A stretch of DNA of 64,000 nucleotides from NCBI GenBank assembly GCA_002484335.1, contig DLJQ01000001.1, positions 1-64,000 on the forward strand, in the 5' to 3' direction. Below, piece by piece: positions 50,734 to 59,729 of the stretch. The stretch is from Flavobacteriales bacterium UBA7612 (GTDB lineage: Bacteria; Bacteroidota; Bacteroidia; Flavobacteriales; Weeksellaceae). The first letter of the stretch is position 1; each line of letters begins with the position of its first letter. The position numbers and the translations under genes are program-made. The notes under the pieces are model-generated. The model did not search any database. It worked only from the letters and a program-made list of their open reading frames with translations, and was not told the origin of the DNA.

Positions 50734-51936
50734 TCATTTTTTTAATTCTTCTGCTATTATATATGCTTCAGACCAACATGCCTGAAAATTAAATCCTCCT
50801 GTAATAGCATCAATATTCAACACTTCACCTGCTAAATATAAATTTGGAGAATTTTTTGCAACCATTCTATTGAAGTCAATCTCCTTAAGATCAACACCTC
50901 CAGCTGTTACAAATTCGTCTTTAAATGTACTTTTCCCATTAATTTGAAATTTACCTTCTGTTAATTCACTAGAAATAAAATTGATTTGTTTTTTAGAAAG
51001 ATCTGCATAAACCATTTTTTCAGTTATATTACAGTAATTAAGTATACTCAACCAAAATCTTTTAGGAAAACTAAATGGATTATTTTTATGAATATTCTTT
51101 TTTGCATCATCTATTTTTTTCTTAGTCAAGAAATCAATAGTTTCTTCTTTAGATTGGTTAATAAAATTAATTTCAGTTTCAAACTTATAATTACATTCAT
51201 TCAATTTTAGTGCACCCCAAGCAGACAACCTAAGAATAGCTGGCCCACTAAATCCCCAGTGAGTAATAAGTAAAGGTCCTTCTGTATTTAATTTTTGTTG
51301 ATTAATTTTTACTGTTACATCATCAAAAGAAATTCCCATTAACCCTTCTATTCTAGAATCTTTACAATTAAAAGTAAATAAAGATGGAACAGGATTTACT
51401 ATTTTTAAACCTAAATTCTTTAAACTCTTCCAAAATTTAGGAGTACTACCAGTTGTAACAATTACTGATTCAAAAAAATGTTTTCCTGATTTTGTAACTA
51501 ATTCGTATCCGCTCTCTATTTTATTAATCTCCTGTACACCGTCTGAAAAATTAAGTTGAACTTTATTTTTTTCTACAGCATCTGTCAAAGCATTTATTAT
51601 AGAAAGTGAAGAATCACTTGTAGGAAAAATTCTATTATCATCTTCTATTTTTAGCTCTACTCCTCTTTCAGAAAACCAAGCCATTGTATCTCCAGGTTGA
51701 AAAGTATAGAAAACGCTTAACAACTCTTTTTTACCTCTTGGATAATATTCTACCAAGTCTAAAGGATCAAAACAAGCATGTGTTACATTACATCTTCCAC
51801 CTCCAGAAATACGAACTTTTTGTAAAGGCAAATTAGCTTGTTCAAACAAAACTGTTTGTTCTCCTAACTTTTTACCTAGATTAGCAGCAACAAAATATCC
51901 TGCTGCTCCTCCTCCTACAATTGCTATTTTTTTCAC
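50734..51936 (-). CDS. HI0933/YhiN-family FAD-dependent oxidoreductase
   Basis: Flavoprotein of 400 aa from the HI0933/BaiN family (TIGR00275), of uncertain function; names such as aminoacetone oxidase are used for it. Dinucleotide-binding GGGAAGYFVA at 8-17, the family segment KVRISGGGRCNVTHA at about 40-54, and a C-terminal GEVLNIDAITGGFNFQACWSEA typical of the group. The start codon is GTG (51936), and TAACTTTG at 51941-51948 ends 4 nt before it, so the transcript would be leaderless. Confidence 0.88.
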   Translation of the reverse strand: MKKIAIVGGGAAGYFVAANLGKKLGEQTVLFEQANLPLQKVRISGGGRCNVTHACFDPLDLVEYYPRGKKELLSVFYTFQPGDTMAWFSERGVELKIEDDNRIFPTSDSSLSIINALTDAVEKNKVQLNFSDGVQEINKIESGYELVTKSGKHFFESVIVTTGSTPKFWKSLKNLGLKIVNPVPSLFTFNCKDSRIEGLMGISFDDVTVKINQQKLNTEGPLLITHWGFSGPAILRLSAWGALKLNECNYKFETEINFINQSKEETIDFLTKKKIDDAKKNIHKNNPFSFPKRFWLSILNYCNITEKMVYADLSKKQINFISSELTEGKFQINGKSTFKDEFVTAGGVDLKEIDFNRMVAKNSPNLYLAGEVLNIDAITGGFNFQACWSEAYIIAEELKK

Positions 51937-51940
51937 AATG

Positions 51941-51948
51941 CAAAGTTA
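51941..51948 (-). promoter_or_regulatory. -7 promoter box of YhiN-like gene, 4 nt before GTG
   Basis: TAACTTTG on the minus strand is an exact TAnnTTTG match ending 4 nt before the GTG start. Confidence 0.5.
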
Positions 51949-51994
51949 GAATTTTATTTTAACTTAATTTTTAGTTAATTTACAATAAGTTATA

Positions 51995-52028
51995 TTAAAA
52001 AAGACATCTATAAATATAGATGTCTTTT
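51995..52028 (-). terminator. Terminator of TonB receptor-DUF5689 operon
   Basis: A perfect 14-bp stem (51999-52012 and 52015-52028) with a T run on the minus strand, 20 bp past the DUF5689 gene stop. Confidence 0.85.
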
Positions 52029-52047
52029 CTAATGACTTTAAGTTTTT

Positions 52048-54180
52048 TTATTTTATAAATTCTACATCATCAATGTTAATTCTTATTCTGTTGTTTGTAG
52101 ATCTCATATAAGATTCGTTAACTAACTTAACAACCACTTTATCATCTGGAGAAGAATTAATTGGTATTTCAAATAAATTCATTTTCCCTTTTTCACCTAT
52201 TTTGTATCCAACAGATTTCCAAGAAGAACCAGAATTTGTAGAAATAAAAATTTCTATTTTAATTTCTTTTTCAGAATCTGACCCTTCATCAAAATCAGTT
52301 CCTCCAAAATAAAACTTCAAAGTCTTTAAACCCTTTATAAAAAATTTTGACTGAATATAACCTTCTGTACTAGATGATCCCCTAAGACGTACAGAACCAG
52401 AACCAGAACTCTTTAAGTCTTTTGTTTCTGTTGCTGCAAAAACACCTCCATCGCTTATTGTCCATACACCAGTAGATAAAGTAATATCATTCATTGCATA
52501 ACTTGTTTTTCTTGCTGATTCAAAATTTTCTAAAGAACCAATAATCTCATCCAAATCTTCTTGATAACTATCAAATCGAGGATTATTAAAAATAACATCA
52601 TTAGTATCTCGAATAAAGGCCTGAAAAGAAGTATTATACCTACCTAAAACAAAAGTAATAGCCCCACTTCCTGTAGGCAAAGTTTCTGTATACCATTTTG
52701 AATAACCTGAATTTCTTAAATCCAATACATTACCTAGTTTATCTTCTAAAACTCGATTAACTGTTGTATTAGCAACTCCATAAGTTTTATCAGTATCTGG
52801 ATTTTTAAATTGAACATCATCAACTGTAATCAATGTATTAATCAATGCAGGATTTAATAAATCTTGTAAATTATAAATTTTCTTTGGTATAATCGTACGA
52901 ATTGGATCACAAGATTTTATCAAATACTTTTTAACATCTGTAGATGCAATACGGGAAACACTTACCCCATCTGAATTTGGAGTACCAATTTTATAAACTC
53001 CTTTATCAAAATTGACAAATAATCCTTTTAAATTAACTTGAACTTTTGATCCTAAAGGATAACTTGTATATAAATCTGATTTATCTATTTCTATTTGAAT
53101 ACCAGCTGTTGGATTTTCAGGAGAATCTTGTAAAGAAATAGTTTTAAAAAAGTTTCCTGTTTCATCACTTGAAACTACATAAGCATGAACAAATAAATCT
53201 TCTGCGATTGTTTTATCATCATTTAATGCTATAGAGCCTTTATCTACCTTATCTATTAATTCAGATAGAATTATATTTGGTGTAGATAACTCTGAACAAG
53301 CTGCAGAAAATTCATTTATACGAGGTTGAGTAAAATTTACATCATCAGTATCTCGAATAAAAAGCTGATACTCTGAACTATTTCCCGAACTGTAGTATGA
53401 AACCAAAACTGTTATCTCTCCACTATTTGTTGGTAATTTATCATCCTTAAAGCTTGCATATTTACTAACCCTCAAATTTACCTGATCACCAGTCGCATCA
53501 ACCAAAGCAACGTTACTAGTTGTTGATGTAGCTCCTGTAGGATAATATGTAATTGATGTTTCTGGAGATTTAAATTGTACATTCTTTATTTTTATTAAAG
53601 TATTTATGTTTTCTTGAGTTAAAGCCTCTTCAATATAATTAACTTCTTTTGGTTTTAATTCTACAATTGCATCACATGTCTTTATTAACTTTTTTTCTCG
53701 TACATCTTTCGGAATTCGATCTAAATCATAAGATGTAGCATCTACTCCCTCTAATTTAGTTCCTATTTTCACTACACCTCTATCTAAAGCAACTTTCAAA
53801 TCTTTCAAATGAACTTGAATAGTACTTCCTATAGGATAAAACCCATATAATGGTCTTTCTCCCAACTCTATTTGTATTCCAGCTGTAGCTCCTTCAGATT
53901 TATCTTGAAAAGAAATACTGTTACTAATATTACCTGATTCATCACTTACATTAACAATACCTTCAACCACTAAATCTTCTGATACAAATCCTTTATCATC
54001 TGTTTTTAAAGATCCTGAATTCACAAGAGCTATTAACTCTTTTATTGTAGTTGTAGCTGTTACTTTTTGAGGACAAGCTAAAGAAGGAACAGAATAATCA
54101 TCATCCTTAACACAAGATTGAATGACAAACAAACTAAAACTTAAAACAGTTGCTATTATTAATTTATGTATTGTATTCAT
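52048..54180 (-). CDS. DUF5689-domain surface lipoprotein (two repeats)
   Basis: A 710-aa lipoprotein (lipobox IQSC, Cys23). Two DUF5689 domains, about 30-280 and 290-545, are clear repeats: each has a strand on the model of IALVNSGSL / IDKVDKGSI, SISFQDKSEGATAGIQIEL / TISLQDSPENPTAGIQIEI, GFYPIGSTIQVHLKDL / TSYPLGSKVQVNLKGL and FIRDTDDVNF / FIRDTNDVIF. The last ~160 residues are a separate beta-sandwich-like domain (SGSVRLRGSSSTEGY, ISTNSGSSWKSVGY). DUF5689 domains are OB-like and frequent next to TonB receptors and secreted nucleases. Partner of the receptor 22 bp upstream; ligand unknown. Confidence 0.85.
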   Translation of the reverse strand: MNTIHKLIIATVLSFSLFVIQSCVKDDDYSVPSLACPQKVTATTTIKELIALVNSGSLKTDDKGFVSEDLVVEGIVNVSDESGNISNSISFQDKSEGATAGIQIELGERPLYGFYPIGSTIQVHLKDLKVALDRGVVKIGTKLEGVDATSYDLDRIPKDVREKKLIKTCDAIVELKPKEVNYIEEALTQENINTLIKIKNVQFKSPETSITYYPTGATSTTSNVALVDATGDQVNLRVSKYASFKDDKLPTNSGEITVLVSYYSSGNSSEYQLFIRDTDDVNFTQPRINEFSAACSELSTPNIILSELIDKVDKGSIALNDDKTIAEDLFVHAYVVSSDETGNFFKTISLQDSPENPTAGIQIEIDKSDLYTSYPLGSKVQVNLKGLFVNFDKGVYKIGTPNSDGVSVSRIASTDVKKYLIKSCDPIRTIIPKKIYNLQDLLNPALINTLITVDDVQFKNPDTDKTYGVANTTVNRVLEDKLGNVLDLRNSGYSKWYTETLPTGSGAITFVLGRYNTSFQAFIRDTNDVIFNNPRFDSYQEDLDEIIGSLENFESARKTSYAMNDITLSTGVWTISDGGVFAATETKDLKSSGSGSVRLRGSSSTEGYIQSKFFIKGLKTLKFYFGGTDFDEGSDSEKEIKIEIFISTNSGSSWKSVGYKIGEKGKMNLFEIPINSSPDDKVVVKLVNESYMRSTNNRIRINIDDVEFIK

Positions 54181-54202
54181 AGTAATTATTATTGGTTATT
54201 AA

Positions 54203-56905
54203 TTAAAATCTGAAATAAATATTAGCGAAATAAGTAGCTCCCATTCCATACCATAATTTAGGTCCAAAAGTTTTTTGATAATTAGAATCTATTGCATTTG
54301 AATATTTACCTGTTCTCATTTGCTCAAATCCACTTGTAACATATTTGCGGTTATTTAGTACATTATTTACACTACCAGATATTCCTGCAGAGTATTTACC
54401 AATACGAAAAGTTTTTCCTAAATTAAGATTCAACATAAATTGATCTTTTGTTTTACCTTGCTTTAGAATCTCTTTCAATCCTTCTTCAGTAACTCCTGCT
54501 AAAGGAAAGCCATTATCATCTTTTATAAATCTATCTGTTCTTCTATAAGCAGCTATATCTATGTAATTATTCATTAAATAATTTCCTGAAATACCAAACC
54601 ACCAAAACTTAGGATCACGATATTCAGCACCAAGAGAAAATCCAGTTTGTGAACCTCCTCCTAGTTTATAATTTTTAATATAAGCTATACCAAGATTTTT
54701 ATAGGCAATTCCTTCATTTTTTGCATATTCATCAGAATATAAATTATAATCAGCATTATCTTTATAAATATATTGTCCTATAGAAGCAACTGCTGATATT
54801 GTTAAAACTGGAATCACTTGAGTTTCTATAGCAAATTCTCCACCTATATATTCTTTACCAACTCCTGTTAAGATTTCTGAAACAAATATTTGATCATTTG
54901 TACCATCTATATATCCAAAAGATTTTTTTATTTCATCTTTTGTTCTAGTGTAAAAACCTGTTGCTCTTGCTTTAATCCTTGGAGCTCTGAGTACATAAGA
55001 TAAATCACTAGAAAAAAGTTTCGCGCTTTTCACGCCATCTACAGTTACATCATTTACACGAGCATTTGGAAAAATTTCATCAGATGTAGGAGCATTTGTT
55101 TGATACATTATGTTGGCTTGAACAAAATTTCGTCCATCAATTTTTAGCAAAAAATTTGACTTTATTCCGAAATCTAAGAAATCATATGTTTTACTTCTAC
55201 CATATGAATCATTTTCATAAATACCATTTTTGTACTTACCATTTCTATAAAATTTTGTCATAGCTGCTTTCATTCCTATCGTAACATCAAGCAACTTCCC
55301 TTTTATTTTCGATTCAGCATATAAATCAGCATAATCTCTATTAATCTCATAATTATAAGCATATCGGTCACCTTTATACGATTTCATATCAGGATTATTC
55401 AAATCTATTGAATGTCTATTAAAGGAATCTTCTCCTTTAACATAATCTCCACCTAACAAATCATCTACTCGACGAAATAATTCTGATTTAGTTTTTTGAT
55501 ACGAAGCTGCAAAAATCAGATCTATATAAGGATTTAACTCTGTACTAAAGTTTGTATAAGCCGAATACGTTTTATCTTTATTTACATCACTACCTATCCA
55601 AAATGCTGAATAACCATCTTTAACTCCTTTATTATAATCATATAATGAATTCCAATTTATTTGCGAAGCCGAACCATTCAACCATTCTTCTGTATTATTA
55701 GCTTGAGAAGGTAAATTTTTATAATATAATGGTGATGGGTTATAAGCATTATACCAATCTAATTTTGAACTACTATCTTTCCCAAATTGATAAGATAGGG
55801 TTGTTACTAATTTTGTCTTATTATTTATATTCCAATGATGAGTAAGCATATTCATTGGTTCAAATGTTTTTCTTATACGTTCATTACGCTTTTCTCCATC
55901 TTGCCATCCCCAATATGCATTGTAATAAATACCTTTTAAATCAACTATTTCTTGTGTATTTGCCGATCCCACTGCTCTACGAGTAGGAGCTCCAAAACTT
56001 GTAAAATTTAAAGTATGTTTTTCATTAATTTTTTTCTCTATTCCTATAAAATAAGAATACGCATCATAATATGTTCCTTTGATAATACTTTCATCAGCCC
56101 AACGTTTACTAGCTGAAAACATAAATGCCCAACCATTTTCCATTAAACCTGTATTATAAGTAAACATAATACGATTTTTATAAGAACGATTCGTACTTGA
56201 ATAAGCTAAACTAGATCCTTTTCTCATTGTGGATGGTCTAGTATCAAAATTTGTAACTCCTCCCAAACTACCAAAAGCATAACTTGAAGGTTCAATTCCA
56301 TAAGTCAATTCATCTGGACGTCTTGTAACATCATTTAAACCTCCCCAATTATTAAAAGTTGCACGTCCATTATCAATTTTATTCATTCTAACACCATTAA
56401 AATGAACATCTGTATACTTATTATCTAATCCTCTTTGTCTGAACCAATATGATCCTAATTCATAAGCTGATACTCTGGCAAAAACATCTCTAGAAGATTG
56501 TAAAATTCCAGAATTTGAAGCTGTAGAACTTTCATCATCTGATAATTCATCATCTGAGAGTGTTATAATTCCTATCTCTGCTGTATTTGGATTAAAAGTT
56601 AAACTAATATCTCCTAAATCAATTTCTTTTCCATTTGTGACTGTAATATCTTTTTCAAATAAATCATATCCAACTCCAAAAACTTGCAATTTATATTCTC
56701 CTTCAGGGATATCTACAAACTGAAAATAACCAATACGATCTGTTATTACAGCTTCATTTACAAGACCTCCATTAAGACGAACAGTTAGATTATAAATTTC
56801 TTCTCCAGTACTTCCATTTTTTACAACTCCGTTAATTTTTACCTGTGCATGAATAACTACTACAGTAGTTATAAATAATGAAAGACTTAACAACAATTTG
56901 TTCAT
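54203..56905 (-). CDS. TonB-dependent receptor with carboxypeptidase-like N-terminal domain
   Basis: A 900-aa outer-membrane transporter. Signal peptide ending IHAQ, a carboxypeptidase-D-like domain at 22-108 (GVVKNGSTGEEIYNLTVRLNG, then DRIGYFQFVDIPEGEYKLQV), then the plug (VFARVSAYELGSYWFRQRGLD) and barrel ending in FANIYFRF, a terminal-Phe sorting signal. The plug lacks a plain SusC signature, so it is not a SusC homologue. It is first of an operon with the DUF5689 lipoprotein and divergent from a secreted endonuclease/phosphatase. Ligand unknown. Confidence 0.92.
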   Translation of the reverse strand: MNKLLLSLSLFITTVVVIHAQVKINGVVKNGSTGEEIYNLTVRLNGGLVNEAVITDRIGYFQFVDIPEGEYKLQVFGVGYDLFEKDITVTNGKEIDLGDISLTFNPNTAEIGIITLSDDELSDDESSTASNSGILQSSRDVFARVSAYELGSYWFRQRGLDNKYTDVHFNGVRMNKIDNGRATFNNWGGLNDVTRRPDELTYGIEPSSYAFGSLGGVTNFDTRPSTMRKGSSLAYSSTNRSYKNRIMFTYNTGLMENGWAFMFSASKRWADESIIKGTYYDAYSYFIGIEKKINEKHTLNFTSFGAPTRRAVGSANTQEIVDLKGIYYNAYWGWQDGEKRNERIRKTFEPMNMLTHHWNINNKTKLVTTLSYQFGKDSSSKLDWYNAYNPSPLYYKNLPSQANNTEEWLNGSASQINWNSLYDYNKGVKDGYSAFWIGSDVNKDKTYSAYTNFSTELNPYIDLIFAASYQKTKSELFRRVDDLLGGDYVKGEDSFNRHSIDLNNPDMKSYKGDRYAYNYEINRDYADLYAESKIKGKLLDVTIGMKAAMTKFYRNGKYKNGIYENDSYGRSKTYDFLDFGIKSNFLLKIDGRNFVQANIMYQTNAPTSDEIFPNARVNDVTVDGVKSAKLFSSDLSYVLRAPRIKARATGFYTRTKDEIKKSFGYIDGTNDQIFVSEILTGVGKEYIGGEFAIETQVIPVLTISAVASIGQYIYKDNADYNLYSDEYAKNEGIAYKNLGIAYIKNYKLGGGSQTGFSLGAEYRDPKFWWFGISGNYLMNNYIDIAAYRRTDRFIKDDNGFPLAGVTEEGLKEILKQGKTKDQFMLNLNLGKTFRIGKYSAGISGSVNNVLNNRKYVTSGFEQMRTGKYSNAIDSNYQKTFGPKLWYGMGATYFANIYFRF

Positions 56906-56954
56906 TCAAAACGAATTTTTATTTATAAATTAGCTATCTCTTAAAACAAGAAAT

Positions 56955-56962
56955 CAAAAATA
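56955..56962 (-). promoter_or_regulatory. -7 promoter box of TonB receptor operon
   Basis: TATTTTTG on the minus strand, about 50 nt before the receptor ATG, in the 79-bp divergent gap. Exact TAnnTTTG match; no consensus -33, and no clear box for the opposite gene. Confidence 0.4.
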
Positions 56963-56984
56963 ACAAATTCATAATTAATAATAT

Positions 56985-58190
56985 ATGACAAATATTAATA
57001 AATTTTTAACTTATTTTATGATTTTATTCGTTTTTGTAAATTATAGTGCAAAAGCTCAGAATAAATATAAAAGCGCAACAATTGCCTTTTATAATGTTGA
57101 AAATTTATTTGACACCATAAAATCTGTTGGTTACATTAATGGAAATCTTCCATTTAACAATCCTAATTATCATATTCAAATAGCAGAAAAAGATATTGAT
57201 AACTACGAACATCAAGAATTCAAACAAGCTTATACATATGAAAACATTAAGGGTAAAAAAATAATTAGACCATTAGTTTTACAAGAGGAGTTTCTTCCAA
57301 ATGGAAATAAAAGATGGAATTCTGAAAAATATTTTCAAAAAGTTAATAATATATCAAATGTAATTAGTGAACTTGGTCGCGATATTACTGGTGATGCTCC
57401 TGCAATTGTTGGAATATGTGAAATAGAAACAAAAGAAGTATTAGAAGATATTGCAAATTCAAAAGCTTTAAAAAAATATGGATATGATGTAGTACATTTC
57501 AATTCATTCGATGCGAGAGGTGTAGACACAGGTTTATTATATCAAAAATCACGTTTTAAAGTTTTAAATGCTCTACCACATCCTATTTATATTTATGATA
57601 CAAATGGGCAAAGAAAATACACAAGAGATATCTTACAGGTAACAGGATTACTAGATGGTGAAGAAATAACTTTTTTAGTTAACCACTGGCCTTCTAGAAG
57701 TGGAGGTGAAAAAACATCTCAACCTTTTCGACTAGAAGCAGCCAAAGTAATGTTAGGTATTTTTGAAGATATAAAAGCTAAAAACCCAGAAGCTAAAATA
57801 ATTGCAATGGGAGATTTTAATGATGACCCTACATCTGCTAGTATAAAAAATACTTTTAACCCAATTGGAGAAATTAAAAATATAACAAAAAATAGTTATT
57901 ACGATCCCATGATTCCTTTATTCAAAAAAGGTATAGGAACACTTTCTTACAGAGATGCATGGAATTTATTTGATCAATTTATTTCAACTTCATCATTAAC
58001 AACGAAAGACAAAGATTACTCATCTTATAAAATTTATAAAACAGAAGTTTACAATAGAGATTATCTAAAAGCAACAGAAGGTGCTTACAAAGGAGCTCCT
58101 AATCGTATGTGGAGTGGAGATACATATAGAGCTAATGGGTATTCTGATCATTTCCCTGTTTATACAATTTTATTAAAAGATTTAAAATAA
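56985..58190 (+). CDS. Secreted endonuclease/exonuclease/phosphatase-family protein
   Basis: DNase-I-fold metal-dependent phosphoesterase of 401 aa, exported by a signal peptide ending AKAQ. Motifs in order: FYNVENLFDT (Asn37, Glu39), VGICEIE (metal Glu), VNHWPSRSGG (His and Asn region), MGDFNDDPTS (Asp and Asn) and YSDHFPV (C-terminal catalytic Asp-His). It may cut DNA, RNA or phospholipid/sugar phosphate; a nuclease is the best guess. It is divergent from the TonB receptor-DUF5689 operon, 1 nt before trpA. Confidence 0.88.
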   Translation: MTNINKFLTYFMILFVFVNYSAKAQNKYKSATIAFYNVENLFDTIKSVGYINGNLPFNNPNYHIQIAEKDIDNYEHQEFKQAYTYENIKGKKIIRPLVLQEEFLPNGNKRWNSEKYFQKVNNISNVISELGRDITGDAPAIVGICEIETKEVLEDIANSKALKKYGYDVVHFNSFDARGVDTGLLYQKSRFKVLNALPHPIYIYDTNGQRKYTRDILQVTGLLDGEEITFLVNHWPSRSGGEKTSQPFRLEAAKVMLGIFEDIKAKNPEAKIIAMGDFNDDPTSASIKNTFNPIGEIKNITKNSYYDPMIPLFKKGIGTLSYRDAWNLFDQFISTSSLTTKDKDYSSYKIYKTEVYNRDYLKATEGAYKGAPNRMWSGDTYRANGYSDHFPVYTILLKDLK

Positions 58191-58191
58191 C

Positions 58192-58959
58192 ATGAATAAG
58201 TTACAAGAAGTATTAGATAAAAAGACAAATAATCTTATTACAATTTATACAACAGCAGGATTTCCTAATTTAGAGGATACCCCTATTATTTTAAGAGAAT
58301 TAGATAAAAATAATGTAGATATTATTGAAGTTGGAATACCTTATTCCGATCCTTTGGCTGACGGTCCTACAATCCAAGAAACAAGTGAAAAGGCTTTAAA
58401 GAACGGAATGACACTTGATATTTTATTTGAACAATTAAACTCTATAAAAAATGAAATTTCCACTCCTGTTGTTTTAATGGGTTACTACAATCAAGTAATG
58501 ACTTTTGGTTTAGAAAAATTTTTACAAAATTGTGAGTCAAATGGAATTTCAGGTCTTATTCTACCTGATATGCCTTATGATATTTACTTAGAAAAACATA
58601 AAGGTTTATTTGAAAAATACAATCAAAAAGTAACATTCCTAATCACTCCTTTAACAAGTGAAAAACGAATTAAAGAGATAAATGATGCTACAACAGGATT
58701 TATATATATAGTTTCTAGTTCTGCAACTACAGGATCTACAACATCTAATTTTAATGAGAATTTTTTAACAAAAATTAAAAACACAGGACTTACAAAACCT
58801 CATCAAATAGGATTTGGAATTTCTACTAAAAGTGATGTTGAAAAGGCTTGGAAATTTGCTAATGGGGCAATTATTGGAAGTGCTTTCTTAAGAATTTTAG
58901 AAAAAGCAGAAGGAGATTATTCAAATTATATAAAAAATTATATTGATTCTATTAACTAA
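58192..58959 (+). CDS. trpA: Tryptophan synthase alpha chain
   Basis: Cleaves indole-3-glycerol phosphate to indole and glyceraldehyde-3-phosphate; (beta/alpha)8 barrel of 255 aa. The catalytic acids are Glu46 and Asp57 (EVGIPYSDPLADGP), with IYIVSSSATTGS and GFGISTKSDVEKA as phosphate-binding loops. It lies 1 nt after the secreted nuclease gene, so it must be co-transcribed and probably translationally coupled to it, instead of being at the end of the trp operon at 25662-31627. Its expression would then be outside the attenuator. Confidence 0.95.
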   Translation: MNKLQEVLDKKTNNLITIYTTAGFPNLEDTPIILRELDKNNVDIIEVGIPYSDPLADGPTIQETSEKALKNGMTLDILFEQLNSIKNEISTPVVLMGYYNQVMTFGLEKFLQNCESNGISGLILPDMPYDIYLEKHKGLFEKYNQKVTFLITPLTSEKRIKEINDATTGFIYIVSSSATTGSTTSNFNENFLTKIKNTGLTKPHQIGFGISTKSDVEKAWKFANGAIIGSAFLRILEKAEGDYSNYIKNYIDSIN

Positions 58960-58982
58960 TCAGTAAATACCTACTCTTTTTT

Positions 58983-59022
58983 ATAATGCCTCTAATTGAA
59001 CAATGATTAATTAGAGGCATTA
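58983..59022 (+). terminator. Terminator of nuclease-trpA operon
   Basis: Stem TAATGCCTCTAATTGAA with its near-complement TTAATTAGAGGCATTA (about 58983-58999 and 59007-59022). The T run is weak, so this may be a processing hairpin. Confidence 0.65.
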
Positions 59023-59108
59023 TCAATTTTTGATAGCTAATCTATTTATAATCATTTAAAATTTTTGGTTTAAAAATTGAAGTATATAAGGTTAGATTAA
59101 CATTATTT

Positions 59109-59537
59109 ATGAAAAATAGAATCATCTGCTTTTTAACACTTGCTCTTTCATCATTAATATCTGGAATATTAATTTCCAAGATGTCATTTGTTGGTAAAAT
59201 TGGAATATCCATTATACATACAGAATATATACTTTTAAAAACTTGGTGGAAAACAGCTTTGTTATTTTTTATTATTCAAGCTTTTCTACATATTATTTTA
59301 AGTTTATGGCAATTTAGAAATTCTGAAACCAAAGCTAGATTTATTTTACCTACATTATTTTTTGCTCTAGGAATCTTAGGATTATATTATACTTACTATG
59401 ATTTTACTGAAACATCTCACCGATTATTAAAAATAAGTTTTCATTCAGGATTTTATTTATTTTGGGCAACTTGGCTCCTTAATTGTGTATCTTTTTTTGT
59501 AATGTTTTGGAAAATAGATAAAACAGAAAATTTATAA
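59109..59537 (+). CDS. Small membrane protein, 142 aa, unknown function
   Basis: Not recognised. Four hydrophobic helices at about 5-25, 46-68, 80-98 and 112-134, with the basic segment WQFRNSETKAR facing the cytoplasm by the positive-inside rule, and a C-terminal WKIDKTENL tail. No signal peptide beyond the first helix. Monocistronic, with a bidirectional terminator after it. The tRNA-Arg gene is convergent. Confidence 0.65.
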   Translation: MKNRIICFLTLALSSLISGILISKMSFVGKIGISIIHTEYILLKTWWKTALLFFIIQAFLHIILSLWQFRNSETKARFILPTLFFALGILGLYYTYYDFTETSHRLLKISFHSGFYLFWATWLLNCVSFFVMFWKIDKTENL

Positions 59538-59540
59538 ATA

Positions 59541-59571
59541 AAAAAAGCTCATCATAATTGATGAGCTTTTT
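59541..59571. terminator. Bidirectional terminator (small membrane gene and tRNA-Arg)
   Basis: Stem around AAAAGCTCATCA (59543-59554) and TGATGAGCTTTT with A and T ends, ending 2 bp from the tRNA 3' end. Confidence 0.85.
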
Positions 59572-59572
59572 G

Positions 59573-59646
59573 TGACCGAGACAGGATTCAAACCTGTAAC
59601 CTCTTGAGCCGTAATCAAGTGCGCTATTCAGTTGCGCCACTCGGCC
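59573..59646 (-). tRNA. tRNA-Arg(ACG)
   Basis: Acceptor GGCCGAG / CTCGGTC, anticodon stem CTTGA / TCAAG around loop TTACGGC with anticodon ACG (expected to become ICG), and T-arm GGTTTGAATCC. CCA is not encoded. Confidence 0.94.
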
Positions 59647-59683
59647 ATTTGAAATAAAAAACTATTGTTCTTATTTTGGATTG

Positions 59684-59713
59684 CAAATATATGAACTATT
59701 TTTAAATTTCAAA
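59684..59713 (-). promoter_or_regulatory. Promoter of tRNA-Arg
   Basis: On the minus strand: TTTG (59710-59713), an 18-bp spacer, TATATTTG (59684-59691). It shares TATATTTGCAATCCAA with the tRNA-fMet promoter. Confidence 0.7.
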
Positions 59714-59729
59714 ATAGTTTTTAAAAAAT

